Assembly: GCA_037132275.1 (NCBI GenBank)
Contig: JBAXPK010000001.1
Coordinates: 1 to 64,000, forward strand
DNA: 64,000 nucleotides
Direction of reading: 5' to 3'
Source of the DNA: JAABPW01 sp037132275
GTDB lineage: Bacteria > Verrucomicrobiota > Kiritimatiellia > CAIKKV01 > CAITUY01
The notes under the pieces were generated by a model. It made no database searches. It was given only the letters and a program-made list of their open reading frames with translations, and was not told the origin of the DNA. Made by a program: the position numbers and the translations under genes. This document shows positions 27,059 through 35,264 of the stretch, one piece after another (the first letter of the stretch is position 1; each line of letters opens with the position of its first letter).

Positions 27059-27156
27059 CCTCCCGATTAACTTTTTTATTGAAGCGCCGCACCTCACCCT
27101 GAACGGGAATCAAACGCATTCGGTCAAACAGAAAGGAGATCTCGAGGCCGGGGATG

Positions 27157-28236
27157 TTACCGCTGAACGCGGGCGTTGCCCTTCCAAATGCTCCATACCT
27201 GGTCCTCATCTGCGGGTTGGCCGTAATCTGTCAGCATCGTGGTGGCCAACGCGCCGCTCGCCCAACCGAACTGGATCCACTTCTCCGGCTCCCAACCTTT
27301 GAGAATCGCATAGAGCATCCCCCCAACGAAGCCGTCGCCACCGCCAATGCGGTCAAGGACGGTGATATCGCGCGGCTCAACAACATACCATTCACTGCCT
27401 GCGGCCATCAATGCGCCCCATAGGTGGTGGTTTGCATCCTCGACTTCCCGAAGCGTCGTGCCATACGTCTGCGCATTCGGGTAAGCCTTCTTCACCCGCT
27501 CGATCATGCCCTTGAACCCGTCGATCTTCGCCTTGATGTCCTTGCCGCCTGCTTCAGGCCCTTGAACACCAAGACACAGCTGGAAGTCTTCTTCATTCCC
27601 AACGAGAATATCAGCCACACCCGCGATTTCGGCGAAAACAGCCGAAAGCTGCTTCTCACGGCCTTTCCAGAACGACGCCCGATAGTTCAGATCAAACGAG
27701 ATCTTGGTACCATGTTTCTTAGCGGCACGCGCCAACTCCAGGCAGAATGTACTGGTCTCCTGCGAGAGTGCGCCTATCAGACCGGACAGATGGACAATCT
27801 GCACGCCCTCCTTGCCGAAAATACGATCCAAATCGAAATCTTTCACATTCAGCGTACGACCGACCTCGCCGGCACGGTCATTCCACACACGAGGTCCTCG
27901 CGACCCAAACCCGCTGTCAGCAATATTTATCTGATGACGATGGCCCCAAGGCCCGCCTTGAGCGACTTCAACGCCCTCGAAATCCATGTTTCGACTCCGC
28001 AGATTATCCTTGATGAGTTGGGCGATGGGACTGCCCTTTACAAAGGTCGTCAGCACCTTGACCGGCAGACCGAGGTAGGAAACCACGCTGGCAACATTCG
28101 TCTCAGCGCTTGTCGCCTGCATCATGAACGCTCCCCCGCCATGCACCGGCTGACCGCTAACCGGCGTAATCCGGATGCCCATACTGGTGGGGACCAATAG
28201 AGAGTACTTGCAGTTTTTTTTCAGGTCGATTCTCAT
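27157..28236 (-). CDS. PfkB-family sugar kinase (2-keto-3-deoxygluconate kinase-like)
   Basis: 359-residue ribokinase/PfkB kinase. GGAFMMQATSAETNVASVVSYLG is the N-terminal substrate-binding region, and RIGGGDGFVGGMLYAIL is the C-terminal ATP/anion-hole motif with the catalytic Asp. It is somewhat longer than ribokinase. It sits just downstream of uronate isomerase (39 bases), so phosphorylation of 2-keto-3-deoxy-gluconate made from uronates is the likely role; this is inference from context. No KDPG aldolase or mannonate dehydratase is visible in the window. Confidence 0.8.
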   Translation of the reverse strand: MRIDLKKNCKYSLLVPTSMGIRITPVSGQPVHGGGAFMMQATSAETNVASVVSYLGLPVKVLTTFVKGSPIAQLIKDNLRSRNMDFEGVEVAQGGPWGHRHQINIADSGFGSRGPRVWNDRAGEVGRTLNVKDFDLDRIFGKEGVQIVHLSGLIGALSQETSTFCLELARAAKKHGTKISFDLNYRASFWKGREKQLSAVFAEIAGVADILVGNEEDFQLCLGVQGPEAGGKDIKAKIDGFKGMIERVKKAYPNAQTYGTTLREVEDANHHLWGALMAAGSEWYVVEPRDITVLDRIGGGDGFVGGMLYAILKGWEPEKWIQFGWASGALATTMLTDYGQPADEDQVWSIWKGNARVQR

Positions 28237-28275
28237 TTTATTCTCTTTGTGATGATGCGTGAATATGTCTGAATC

Positions 28276-29682
28276 TCAGGCAGAGGGAAACAAAAAATAA
28301 CGGCTTGCATTGTCGTGGCAGATATCCCGGATCATGACATCCATCAGCTCCGGCACATCCGGCAATTCGCCGCGCTCCACATCGCGCCCGATGACCTGAC
28401 ATAAGATTCTTCTGAAATACTCATGACGGGTATAGGAGAGAAAACAGCGCGAATCGGTCAACATCCCCACAAACCTCCGCAGTAGTCCCAGGCTCGACAA
28501 TGCATTTAACTGCCATTCCATACCTTCTTTTTGATCCAGAAACCACCAGCCGCTGCCGAACTGGATCTTTCCGGGAATCGATCCATCCTGGAAGCACCCC
28601 ATCACGGTACCAATCACGTAATTATCCGCAGGGTTGATGTTATAAATAATCGTCTTCGGCAAATGCCCTTCCTGATCCAAGGCATTCAAATATCCGACCA
28701 ACGCCTGCGCTTGGCTGAAATCACCAATGGCGTCGAATCCAGTGTCGGGCCCTAATTGCCTCATCAGCCGCGAGTTATTGTTGCGCAACACACCGAAATG
28801 CAGTTGTTTGACCCAGCCCCGGGAATAATCAAGGCGTCCGAAGAACAGCATCATGAAGGATCTGAATTTATCCGCCGCCTCACGAGAGACCGTTCTTCCC
28901 GCCCGTGCGGCATCGTAAATTGACTTGGCCTCCGCTTCCGAACACGCGTCGGCGTAGCAGCGCTCGATTCCATGATCCGATGACCGGCATCCCAGAGAAT
29001 GAAAGAACGCATGTCGCTGATCCAAGGCCGCCAGGAAATCGCCCAGATTGGCACAGGACAAGCCACTCACCTGCTCCAAGGAGTCCACCCACCCATTGAA
29101 GGACGGGATTTCAATCCATAGCGCTTTGTCGGGCCGGAATGTAGGGTAGACCTTGGTGGTCAGCGCCGATTTTTGAATCTCAAAGTGAAACTCAAGACTA
29201 TCAACGGGATCATCCGTGGTACAGGCCACTTCCACGTTGCTTTTCTCCAGCAACGCCCAAACGCTCATCTCCGGGCGTTGAAGCATCGCATTGGCCTTCT
29301 CCCAGATGCGGGGCGCTGATTTTTCATCCAGCAACTCATCAATCCCGAAGTAGCGTTTCAACTCCAGGTGTGTCCAATGATAGAGAGGATTGCGCAGGGT
29401 ATAGGGCACCGTTCCTGCCCAGGCCATAAACTTTTCGATGTCTGTCGCGTCACCGGAACAGAATCGTTCGGCAACGCCATTGGCTCGCATGGCCCGCCAT
29501 TTGTAGTGATCCCCAGCCAGCCAAATTTCATACAAATTGCGAAATTGATGATTCTTGGCAATCAACGCGGGCGACAAGTGGCAGTGGTAGTCAATGATCG
29601 GTAGCGCTTCCGCCACATCATGATACAGACGCCGTGCCGTCTTGCCTTCTAATAGAAAATCATCATGAATGTAGGATTTCAT
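28276..29682 (-). CDS. uxaC: Glucuronate/galacturonate isomerase
   Basis: 468-residue UxaC of the amidohydrolase-like fold. It isomerises D-glucuronate to fructuronate or D-galacturonate to tagaturonate, the first step in breaking down pectin- or host-derived uronic acids. The metal-site block IIDYHCHLSPALIA near residue 34, FYSTDDPVDSL-like text (CTTDDPVDSLEFH) and RFVGMLTDSRCFLSYTRHEYFRRIL are family signatures. The length is exactly typical. It forms a short operon with the downstream sugar kinase. Confidence 0.95.
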   Translation of the reverse strand: MKSYIHDDFLLEGKTARRLYHDVAEALPIIDYHCHLSPALIAKNHQFRNLYEIWLAGDHYKWRAMRANGVAERFCSGDATDIEKFMAWAGTVPYTLRNPLYHWTHLELKRYFGIDELLDEKSAPRIWEKANAMLQRPEMSVWALLEKSNVEVACTTDDPVDSLEFHFEIQKSALTTKVYPTFRPDKALWIEIPSFNGWVDSLEQVSGLSCANLGDFLAALDQRHAFFHSLGCRSSDHGIERCYADACSEAEAKSIYDAARAGRTVSREAADKFRSFMMLFFGRLDYSRGWVKQLHFGVLRNNNSRLMRQLGPDTGFDAIGDFSQAQALVGYLNALDQEGHLPKTIIYNINPADNYVIGTVMGCFQDGSIPGKIQFGSGWWFLDQKEGMEWQLNALSSLGLLRRFVGMLTDSRCFLSYTRHEYFRRILCQVIGRDVERGELPDVPELMDVMIRDICHDNASRYFLFPSA

Positions 29683-29700
29683 AAACCCTTTTAAACTACC

Positions 29701-31008
29701 TTATGAATTCCGTTTTATCAAGGCGGCATAGGCGCCATCCACGCCATCAGTGGGGGGAAATAACTTTCGTTCACGGATGAGTTCAAAGTTCAGGTGGTCT
29801 TTGAGCCATGCCATAATCAGGGATTCATCCTCCTCGGATTCCAAACTGCACGTACTGTAGACCATCCTGCCGCCGACACGAATCCGTGTGGCTGCGCCAT
29901 CCAAAATCGCCCGCTGCGTTTCACAGACTTTTCCCAGCCGAATCATATCGAAACGCCAACGGGCGTCCGCCCTCCGCTGCAGTACACCCGTGTTCATACA
30001 GGGGACATCGAGCAGAATTCCATCAAATACGAGGCCCGCCAATTCCGGAACACCTGACCCACCCTGCCCGCACGCCGTCATATCCCCTTCAAACACCCGC
30101 ACGCCGCCCATCCCCATCCGCTTCAGGTTATCGCCAAGAAATCCCATGCGGTCGGCATGAATATCCATGGCCGTCAATGTGCCGCCCCCGCCCATTGCTT
30201 CGGCAATGGCCACCGTTTTTCCGCCTGGAGCGGCACAAGCATCCAAAATGCGCTCCTGCGGTTTCGGGGCCAGCATCTCGACGGCCATGATTGTGGATGG
30301 GTCTTGAACCATGAACCAACCGTCATCAAATCCGGGGAGATCTTCCACGCTTACACCACGCCCCAATGTGCAAAAACGCGCCGGATCATAGGGGTGCGGT
30401 TCGACCTTCATTCCGGCCGTCGTCACCCGGTCCCGAAAATCCGCCATCACCATACGAGTCGTGTTTAACCGGAGAATCACCGCCGCACGCCGGTTGTTCC
30501 AGTCGCACAGGGCGACCGTTTTGGTAGTCCCGAAGGCCTCATTCCACCGTTTGACGAGGATTTCCGGATGCGACAACCGGATGCCCGACGGCTGCCCGTT
30601 CAAGGCGGCGATCACTTGTGGCTTCTCGCGCAATACCCGTCTCAACACCGCATTGACAAAATTGGCGTCAGTCTGGGAAGCGGTCGCCTTGGCCGCAGCG
30701 ACGGTTTCATTCACCGCCGCATAAGGCTCCACCGAATCCATATGCAGAATTTGATAAAGACCGACCATCATGTGGGCGCGCAGCGGAATTCCCGGCATCT
30801 GTTTCATGCACTGCTTCAGCACCCACTCCAATTCGCGCTTCCACTTGACGATGCCGTAGACGACCTCCATCACAAAGCCGCGATCCGCCCGAATTCTGTT
30901 CATCATCCGGTCCGGGAAATCGCCGGTTTCCATCCATCGGGCAATCATATCCGCCGCCACCGCGCGGGAGTTATTCTGCAGCACCATTTTCATTTTATCC
31001 TTCCACAT
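29701..31008 (-). CDS. rsmB: 16S rRNA m5C methyltransferase (RsmB-like)
   Basis: Up to 435 residues. The N-terminal NusB-like RNA-binding domain (to about 150) carries AVNETVAAAKATA. The C-terminal Fmu/NOL1 SAM-methyltransferase domain has DACAAPGGKTVAIAEAM, LLDVPCMNTGVLQRR (PC motif) and YSTCSLESEEDE (TC motif), giving both catalytic cysteines. RsmB methylates C967 of 16S rRNA in E. coli. Three nearby ATGs (31008, 30993, 30987) are possible starts; AAGGA favours the inner two. It follows rlmN by 15 bases. Confidence 0.88.
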   Translation of the reverse strand: MWKDKMKMVLQNNSRAVAADMIARWMETGDFPDRMMNRIRADRGFVMEVVYGIVKWKRELEWVLKQCMKQMPGIPLRAHMMVGLYQILHMDSVEPYAAVNETVAAAKATASQTDANFVNAVLRRVLREKPQVIAALNGQPSGIRLSHPEILVKRWNEAFGTTKTVALCDWNNRRAAVILRLNTTRMVMADFRDRVTTAGMKVEPHPYDPARFCTLGRGVSVEDLPGFDDGWFMVQDPSTIMAVEMLAPKPQERILDACAAPGGKTVAIAEAMGGGGTLTAMDIHADRMGFLGDNLKRMGMGGVRVFEGDMTACGQGGSGVPELAGLVFDGILLDVPCMNTGVLQRRADARWRFDMIRLGKVCETQRAILDGAATRIRVGGRMVYSTCSLESEEDESLIMAWLKDHLNFELIRERKLFPPTDGVDGAYAALIKRNS

Positions 31009-31023
31009 CTCACCTCTAACACT

Positions 31024-32073
31024 TCACGTCCCAATTTTCAGGTTTCTGCGCCGCAACTGCCCGCACGCCGCGTCAATCGCCCCGCCTTTTGAAACCCGGT
31101 ACGTGGCGTTCACCCCGACTTTTCCCAGAACTTCTTTAAAAATTCCAGAGGTGCCATCCAGCGGCGGCTGCCCTTCAAACCCGTCCACCGGGCTTAACGG
31201 GATCAGATTCACGCGACAGGAAAGCCCTTTTAGCAGTTTGGCCAACTGCACCGCATGGTCGCGGGTATCGTTTACGCCCCGAATCAATGTGTACTCATAC
31301 GTGACAATCCGCCCGGAGGCGGCCGTATGACGGGCACAGGCTTCAATCAAGGCCTCCACCGGATAACGCTGATTCACCGGCATCAACCGGTTTCGCAATT
31401 CATTGTTGGGCGCATGCAGGGAAACCGAGAGTTCCACCTGCAACCCCTCGCCCGCCAGACGGTCTATAGCCGGAATAATCCCGCTGGTACTGATCGTGAT
31501 GTGGCGAATCCCGATATTCAGTCCCTTCCCGTCGTTCATGATCCGGATGGCTTTGATCACCGCATCATAGTTGTCGAACGGCTCACCCATTCCCATGAAA
31601 ACGATATTGGTGGGACGGTCGCCGTATTCCTCCCAGGCTAACAGCAACTCCTCCACAATCTCGCCCGCCTCAAGATTACGGATCCAGCCGCCCTTGCCAC
31701 TCGCGCAGAAGGCACAGGCAAACTTACACCCCACCTGACTTGACACACAAACCGTGCGACGCTCCCGGGCGGGAATCAATACTTCTTCGACACATTCCCC
31801 GTCACGAAGCCCTACCAGGATCTTTCTCGTTCCCGTGTGTTCGCCATCCTGTTTCAAGTGATTCACGGAAACCAATTCATACCGTTCCGCGAGGGCGTCA
31901 CGAAGCGCGGCCGGCACATTTTTCATCGCCTCCCATGTCGCCACATGCTGCCGATAGAGCCAGTCCCACACTTGCCCGGCACGATAGGCCGGATGACCCA
32001 ATGCCTTGCAAACTTCGATCAACTCGCTCCGCAGGAGACCATGAATCAAACCTCTGGAATTCTCATCGTTCAT
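31024..32073 (-). CDS. rlmN: Dual-specificity 23S rRNA/tRNA m2A methyltransferase
   Basis: 349-residue radical-SAM enzyme that methylates A2503 of 23S rRNA and A37 of tRNAs. The cluster-binding motif CKFACAFCASG and VCVSSQVGC precede MGMGEPFDNYDAV and SVSLHAPNNELRNRLMPVN. The C-terminal part contains GGAIDAACGQL, with the acceptor cysteine that forms the covalent intermediate. The ATG overlaps the murJ stop (32070-32073), showing translational coupling. Confidence 0.95.
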   Translation of the reverse strand: MNDENSRGLIHGLLRSELIEVCKALGHPAYRAGQVWDWLYRQHVATWEAMKNVPAALRDALAERYELVSVNHLKQDGEHTGTRKILVGLRDGECVEEVLIPARERRTVCVSSQVGCKFACAFCASGKGGWIRNLEAGEIVEELLLAWEEYGDRPTNIVFMGMGEPFDNYDAVIKAIRIMNDGKGLNIGIRHITISTSGIIPAIDRLAGEGLQVELSVSLHAPNNELRNRLMPVNQRYPVEALIEACARHTAASGRIVTYEYTLIRGVNDTRDHAVQLAKLLKGLSCRVNLIPLSPVDGFEGQPPLDGTSGIFKEVLGKVGVNATYRVSKGGAIDAACGQLRRRNLKIGT

Positions 32074-33689
32074 AATTCATCAGAAACCAACTCAACTTTT
32101 CCCAAGATCTTTTTTCGCATCATCTTCACAATGTAATGGGTTTCATGAATCCGGAAAACGAGCGTCAGCCCGAAATACACCAGGCTGGCGATGGCAATCT
32201 CCAAGAGCAAAGCCATGACCAGCCAGAAGGGACTCTGGCCATATCCAGCCAGCCAGCGCTTGAGAAGCCACGCCGTGATTCCGCAAGCCAATGCCGCCAG
32301 CCCGATCAACGAACCGAATCGCGCCCAATCACGCAGGCGTCCGAACTTCACGTCCCGCCGCAAATACAGGGCCAATTGCACGAAATTCAGTATGGCGACA
32401 CAACTGGTTGTAACGGCCAACCCGACATGCCCCATGTGAAACACTTTCATCAGAACCAGGTTCAAAACAAGGCATATTCCAATCCCCACCAGGCTGACAT
32501 TCAAGGGTGTACGCCGACGATCCAGCGCATAGAAACACGGGGTCAGCACCTTGATGGCAGCATACGCGGATAACCCAATGGCATAGGCACGCAGTGCCGA
32601 CGCCGTGGCCGCCGTCGACGCGGCTGTAAACTTGAAGTGTTCATAGATAGCCCGAATTATTTCCGGAGCCAGCACGGCAAGCCCCACCGCCGCCGGGATT
32701 GTCAAAAAGAGAGCCAATCGCAGCGCCTCCTCAATGGTCTTCCCGGCTTCCCGCATCTCGCCCCGGGCGTGCAGACGCGCCACCGCCGGCAACGTCACCG
32801 TGGCGATCGCCACGCCAAACACCCCAATCGGGAATTGCATGAGCCGGAACGCGCAATAAAGCCATGACCGCGCACCATCGATCTCGGAAGCAAAGATTCC
32901 GTTGATCAAGACGTTTACCTGCACCGCCGAACCCGCGATCATGCTCGGCCAGGCCAGCGCCCAAACCTGTCTCAACCGGGGATCACTAAAATCCAGATGC
33001 CAATGGAAGCGGTAGCCTTGTTTCCACAAGGCAGGCAACTGCATACCCAGTTGGGCCAGTCCCCCCAACATCACGCCCAGAGACACCCCATAGAGCGCCC
33101 GCTCCGAAAAGTGAGGATGCCGCCAGTCGCTCTGGGGATCAAAGCCGTAAGCCAGCGCCACGCTGCTGATCACCGACACCAGGTTAAACACCGTCGAAGC
33201 CGAGGCGGGAAGCCCGAAAATAAACCGGGCATTCAGGATTCCCATCACCACGGACGCCAGCGAAACCAGCATGATAAACGGAAACAGGATTCTTGTAAGG
33301 CTGACCGTCAGTTCAAACTTACCCGGCACCTGATGAAAGCCGAAATTAGTGATCTGGACCAGCAACGGACTCGCCGCTATACCGATGACGCAGATCAATC
33401 CCATGAACAGGATCAAAGCGCTGAACAGGAGACTGGCCAGATGCCAGGCCGGAGGCTCCCCTTCCTTTTCCAAGGTTTTTGCAAAAACCGTGGTAAAGGC
33501 GGTGGACAGCGCTCCCTCGGCAAACAAATCCCGCAATAGGTTGGGAATCTGGAAGGCGGCCAAAAAGGAGTCCAAAAACTTCCCGGCATTAAACATCCCG
33601 GCAATCACAACCTCACGGACAAGCCCCAGAATACGGGACCCCATCACGGCGAGGCCGACAATTCCGGCAGCTTTTCGGCGATCAGTCAT
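32070..33689 (-). CDS. murJ: Lipid II flippase MurJ
   Basis: 539-residue polytopic membrane protein of the MurJ/MVF family, which moves lipid II across the inner membrane for peptidoglycan synthesis. GSRILGLVREVVIAGMFNAG, DSFLAAFQIPNLLRDLFAEGALSTAF and FPFIMLVSLASVVMGILNA are hallmark N-terminal segments. About 14 hydrophobic helices are visible, and the length is typical. It overlaps rlmN by ATGA. Confidence 0.95.
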   Translation of the reverse strand: MTDRRKAAGIVGLAVMGSRILGLVREVVIAGMFNAGKFLDSFLAAFQIPNLLRDLFAEGALSTAFTTVFAKTLEKEGEPPAWHLASLLFSALILFMGLICVIGIAASPLLVQITNFGFHQVPGKFELTVSLTRILFPFIMLVSLASVVMGILNARFIFGLPASASTVFNLVSVISSVALAYGFDPQSDWRHPHFSERALYGVSLGVMLGGLAQLGMQLPALWKQGYRFHWHLDFSDPRLRQVWALAWPSMIAGSAVQVNVLINGIFASEIDGARSWLYCAFRLMQFPIGVFGVAIATVTLPAVARLHARGEMREAGKTIEEALRLALFLTIPAAVGLAVLAPEIIRAIYEHFKFTAASTAATASALRAYAIGLSAYAAIKVLTPCFYALDRRRTPLNVSLVGIGICLVLNLVLMKVFHMGHVGLAVTTSCVAILNFVQLALYLRRDVKFGRLRDWARFGSLIGLAALACGITAWLLKRWLAGYGQSPFWLVMALLLEIAIASLVYFGLTLVFRIHETHYIVKMMRKKILGKVELVSDEL

Positions 33690-33709
33690 AAATCTTTAGG
33701 ATTGCAGCG

Positions 33710-34297
33710 TTATCCAAACCGGGTTGACCAAGCCAGGGCGCGCCGAAGAACAACCTCCTCGGTTTTTACCCGGCTCTTTACCTTTTCAAGGCGGTTGTCG
33801 TAGGCAGCCATCACGCGCTTGGCATCCTGCCCCATCTCCGCTCCTGAAAAGAGTTCGCCATGTGCTCCCCTGAAATCAAGATGAAACTGCACGCCGCCTT
33901 CCGTGATGGAGCCGCCCATGTCCTGGTTAGTGAGAAGCAACCGATTGACGCTCTCCTCATTCCGGCCACATTGGTCCAGATACCAGGTGGGCGACAGGCT
34001 CAGGGTATCGATTCGGAGAAAACGAAGGATTCGCTTCTCCGCCTCAAACAATTCGGCTATATCCTCCAAGGGAACTGAAAAAGCCCGCAGGATGATAATG
34101 GTTTCGAGGAAAAGGAGATAGGCGCTGGAATAGCCCTCCACCTCTTTCGGGACGTAAAGGCCCAGCTTGATTTGAAGGTTGCGGATATAATGGGGCGAAC
34201 GGCCCATTCTGCGACACAATTGAGAAAATGTCAGGCGCTCCGCATGGGGTTCCTGATAAGCGCCTCCTCGAAGGGATGCATCCATCACTTGTTCCAT
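33710..34297 (-). CDS. Hypothetical protein with MerR-like helix-turn-helix
   Basis: 195 residues, no confidently recognised family. Residues 22-90 resemble a MerR-type DNA-binding segment: LTFSQLCRRMGRSPHYIRNLQIKLGL, then a helical part (FLETIIILRAFSVPLEDIAELFEAEKRILRFLRI). A middle region rich in beta-type sequence (ITEGGVQFHLDFRG) and a basic C-terminal helix follow. The order fits a one-component regulator with a small sensing part, or a structural protein using a MerR-like fold. It overlaps the neighbouring cyclotransferase-like gene by 13 bases. Confidence 0.6.
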   Translation of the reverse strand: MEQVMDASLRGGAYQEPHAERLTFSQLCRRMGRSPHYIRNLQIKLGLYVPKEVEGYSSAYLLFLETIIILRAFSVPLEDIAELFEAEKRILRFLRIDTLSLSPTWYLDQCGRNEESVNRLLLTNQDMGGSITEGGVQFHLDFRGAHGELFSGAEMGQDAKRVMAAYDNRLEKVKSRVKTEEVVLRRALAWSTRFG

Positions 34298-34683
34298 GAT
34301 TTCAACACCTTCTTTAAATCAGTCTCACGATACTCGTCCTCATCCCATTCATCCCCCGAAAGAAGTCCTTTTCGCGACAATTTCAGACAGTAGGCGCTCG
34401 CGTCCAGCCATTCACCGTTTTCGGCTTCCACGGAAACTTCCTCCCGTTCAAACCGTTTGCCTTGAAAGGCATCCAGTCGTATCAGAGACTCTTTATCCAC
34501 ATCAAAATACACAACGCCATCCACCACCCGATCCGGGAAAGGAATCATGGCCGACTGACCTTCATCCTTGAGTTTGAACTGGGCATATCCGCGCAATAAA
34601 CCGGATTGGGCGGGAAACGTTTTCCCGGCCACCGCCTTTATCAAATCCCTGAACATCAGGGGGCCTGACACAAAAAGATTCAT
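34285..34683 (-). CDS. Gamma-glutamylcyclotransferase-like (AIG2) protein
   Basis: 132-residue protein of the AIG2/GGCT-like fold. MNLFVSGPLMFRDLI is the 'YGtLm'-type opening. GYAQFKLKDEGQSAMIPFPDRVVDGVVYFDV and LIRLDAFQGKRFEREEVSVE (with a catalytic-type Glu context) match the family's beta-barrel core. Members act on gamma-glutamyl amines or have unknown roles. It is coupled to gmhA (ATGA overlap) and overlaps the HTH gene downstream. Confidence 0.78.
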   Translation of the reverse strand: MNLFVSGPLMFRDLIKAVAGKTFPAQSGLLRGYAQFKLKDEGQSAMIPFPDRVVDGVVYFDVDKESLIRLDAFQGKRFEREEVSVEAENGEWLDASAYCLKLSRKGLLSGDEWDEDEYRETDLKKVLKSWNK

Positions 34684-35258
34684 GAGTGGAAAGCGGTTTC
34701 AACATGTTCAAGAATGATATGCAGGATCACCTGATGCGCCTCCTGGACGCGGGCGGTCTCCTGCCCCGGAACAATAATCTGCCAGGTTCCCTTCCCAGCC
34801 AGTTTTCCGCCCCCATGTCCGAGCAGGCAAAGGGTCTTCATGCCCTTTTTGTGGGCGGCGTCGAGCGCCAGAACAATATTTTCCGAATTACCGCTGGAAC
34901 TGAACAACACGAGAATATCACCGGGATGACCCAGTCCCTCAATCTGGCGGCTGAAGACAGCATTGAATCCGAAATCATTCGCAATACAGGTCAGCGCGGT
35001 CGCATCCGCTGCCAGCGCGATCCCCGGCAACGCCACACGATTTGACTTGAATCGGCCAATCAGTTCCTCGGCCATATGCATGGCCTCGGCGGCGCTTCCG
35101 CCATTTCCGGCCGTGAGCACTTTGCGGCCCGATTTGAGGGCGGCCACAATCCCTTCCGCGGCCGCCGCAATCGCCGCCGAATCCGCAACCATGGATTCTA
35201 TCGTCCGCGCACTGTCGTTCAGACTTTTTTCAACAAGTTGTTTTGTATTCATAGGCAT
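34680..35258 (-). CDS. gmhA: Sedoheptulose-7-phosphate isomerase
   Basis: 192-residue SIS-domain protein of the GmhA/DiaA type. It makes D-glycero-D-manno-heptose 7-phosphate for the LPS inner core. LTAGNGGSAAEAMHMAEELIGRF, VFSRQIEGLGHPGDILVLFSSSGNSENIV and VQEAHQVILHIILEHVE match the family. A DnaA-binding DiaA role is less likely by sequence feel but cannot be excluded. ATG 35252 is an alternative start. Confidence 0.85.
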   Translation of the reverse strand: MPMNTKQLVEKSLNDSARTIESMVADSAAIAAAAEGIVAALKSGRKVLTAGNGGSAAEAMHMAEELIGRFKSNRVALPGIALAADATALTCIANDFGFNAVFSRQIEGLGHPGDILVLFSSSGNSENIVLALDAAHKKGMKTLCLLGHGGGKLAGKGTWQIIVPGQETARVQEAHQVILHIILEHVETAFHS

Positions 35259-35264
35259 GCGTAT

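Noticed and set aside
26914..27102. 62-residue plus-strand frame in the coaC leader
   Set aside because: No ribosome-binding site, no recognisable features; it lies across the RNA helices.
26820..27160. Known RNA families (6S, SRP, tmRNA, TPP, SAM, T-box) for the coaC leader
   Set aside because: Key conserved sequences of each family are absent; kept only as an unassigned structured RNA.
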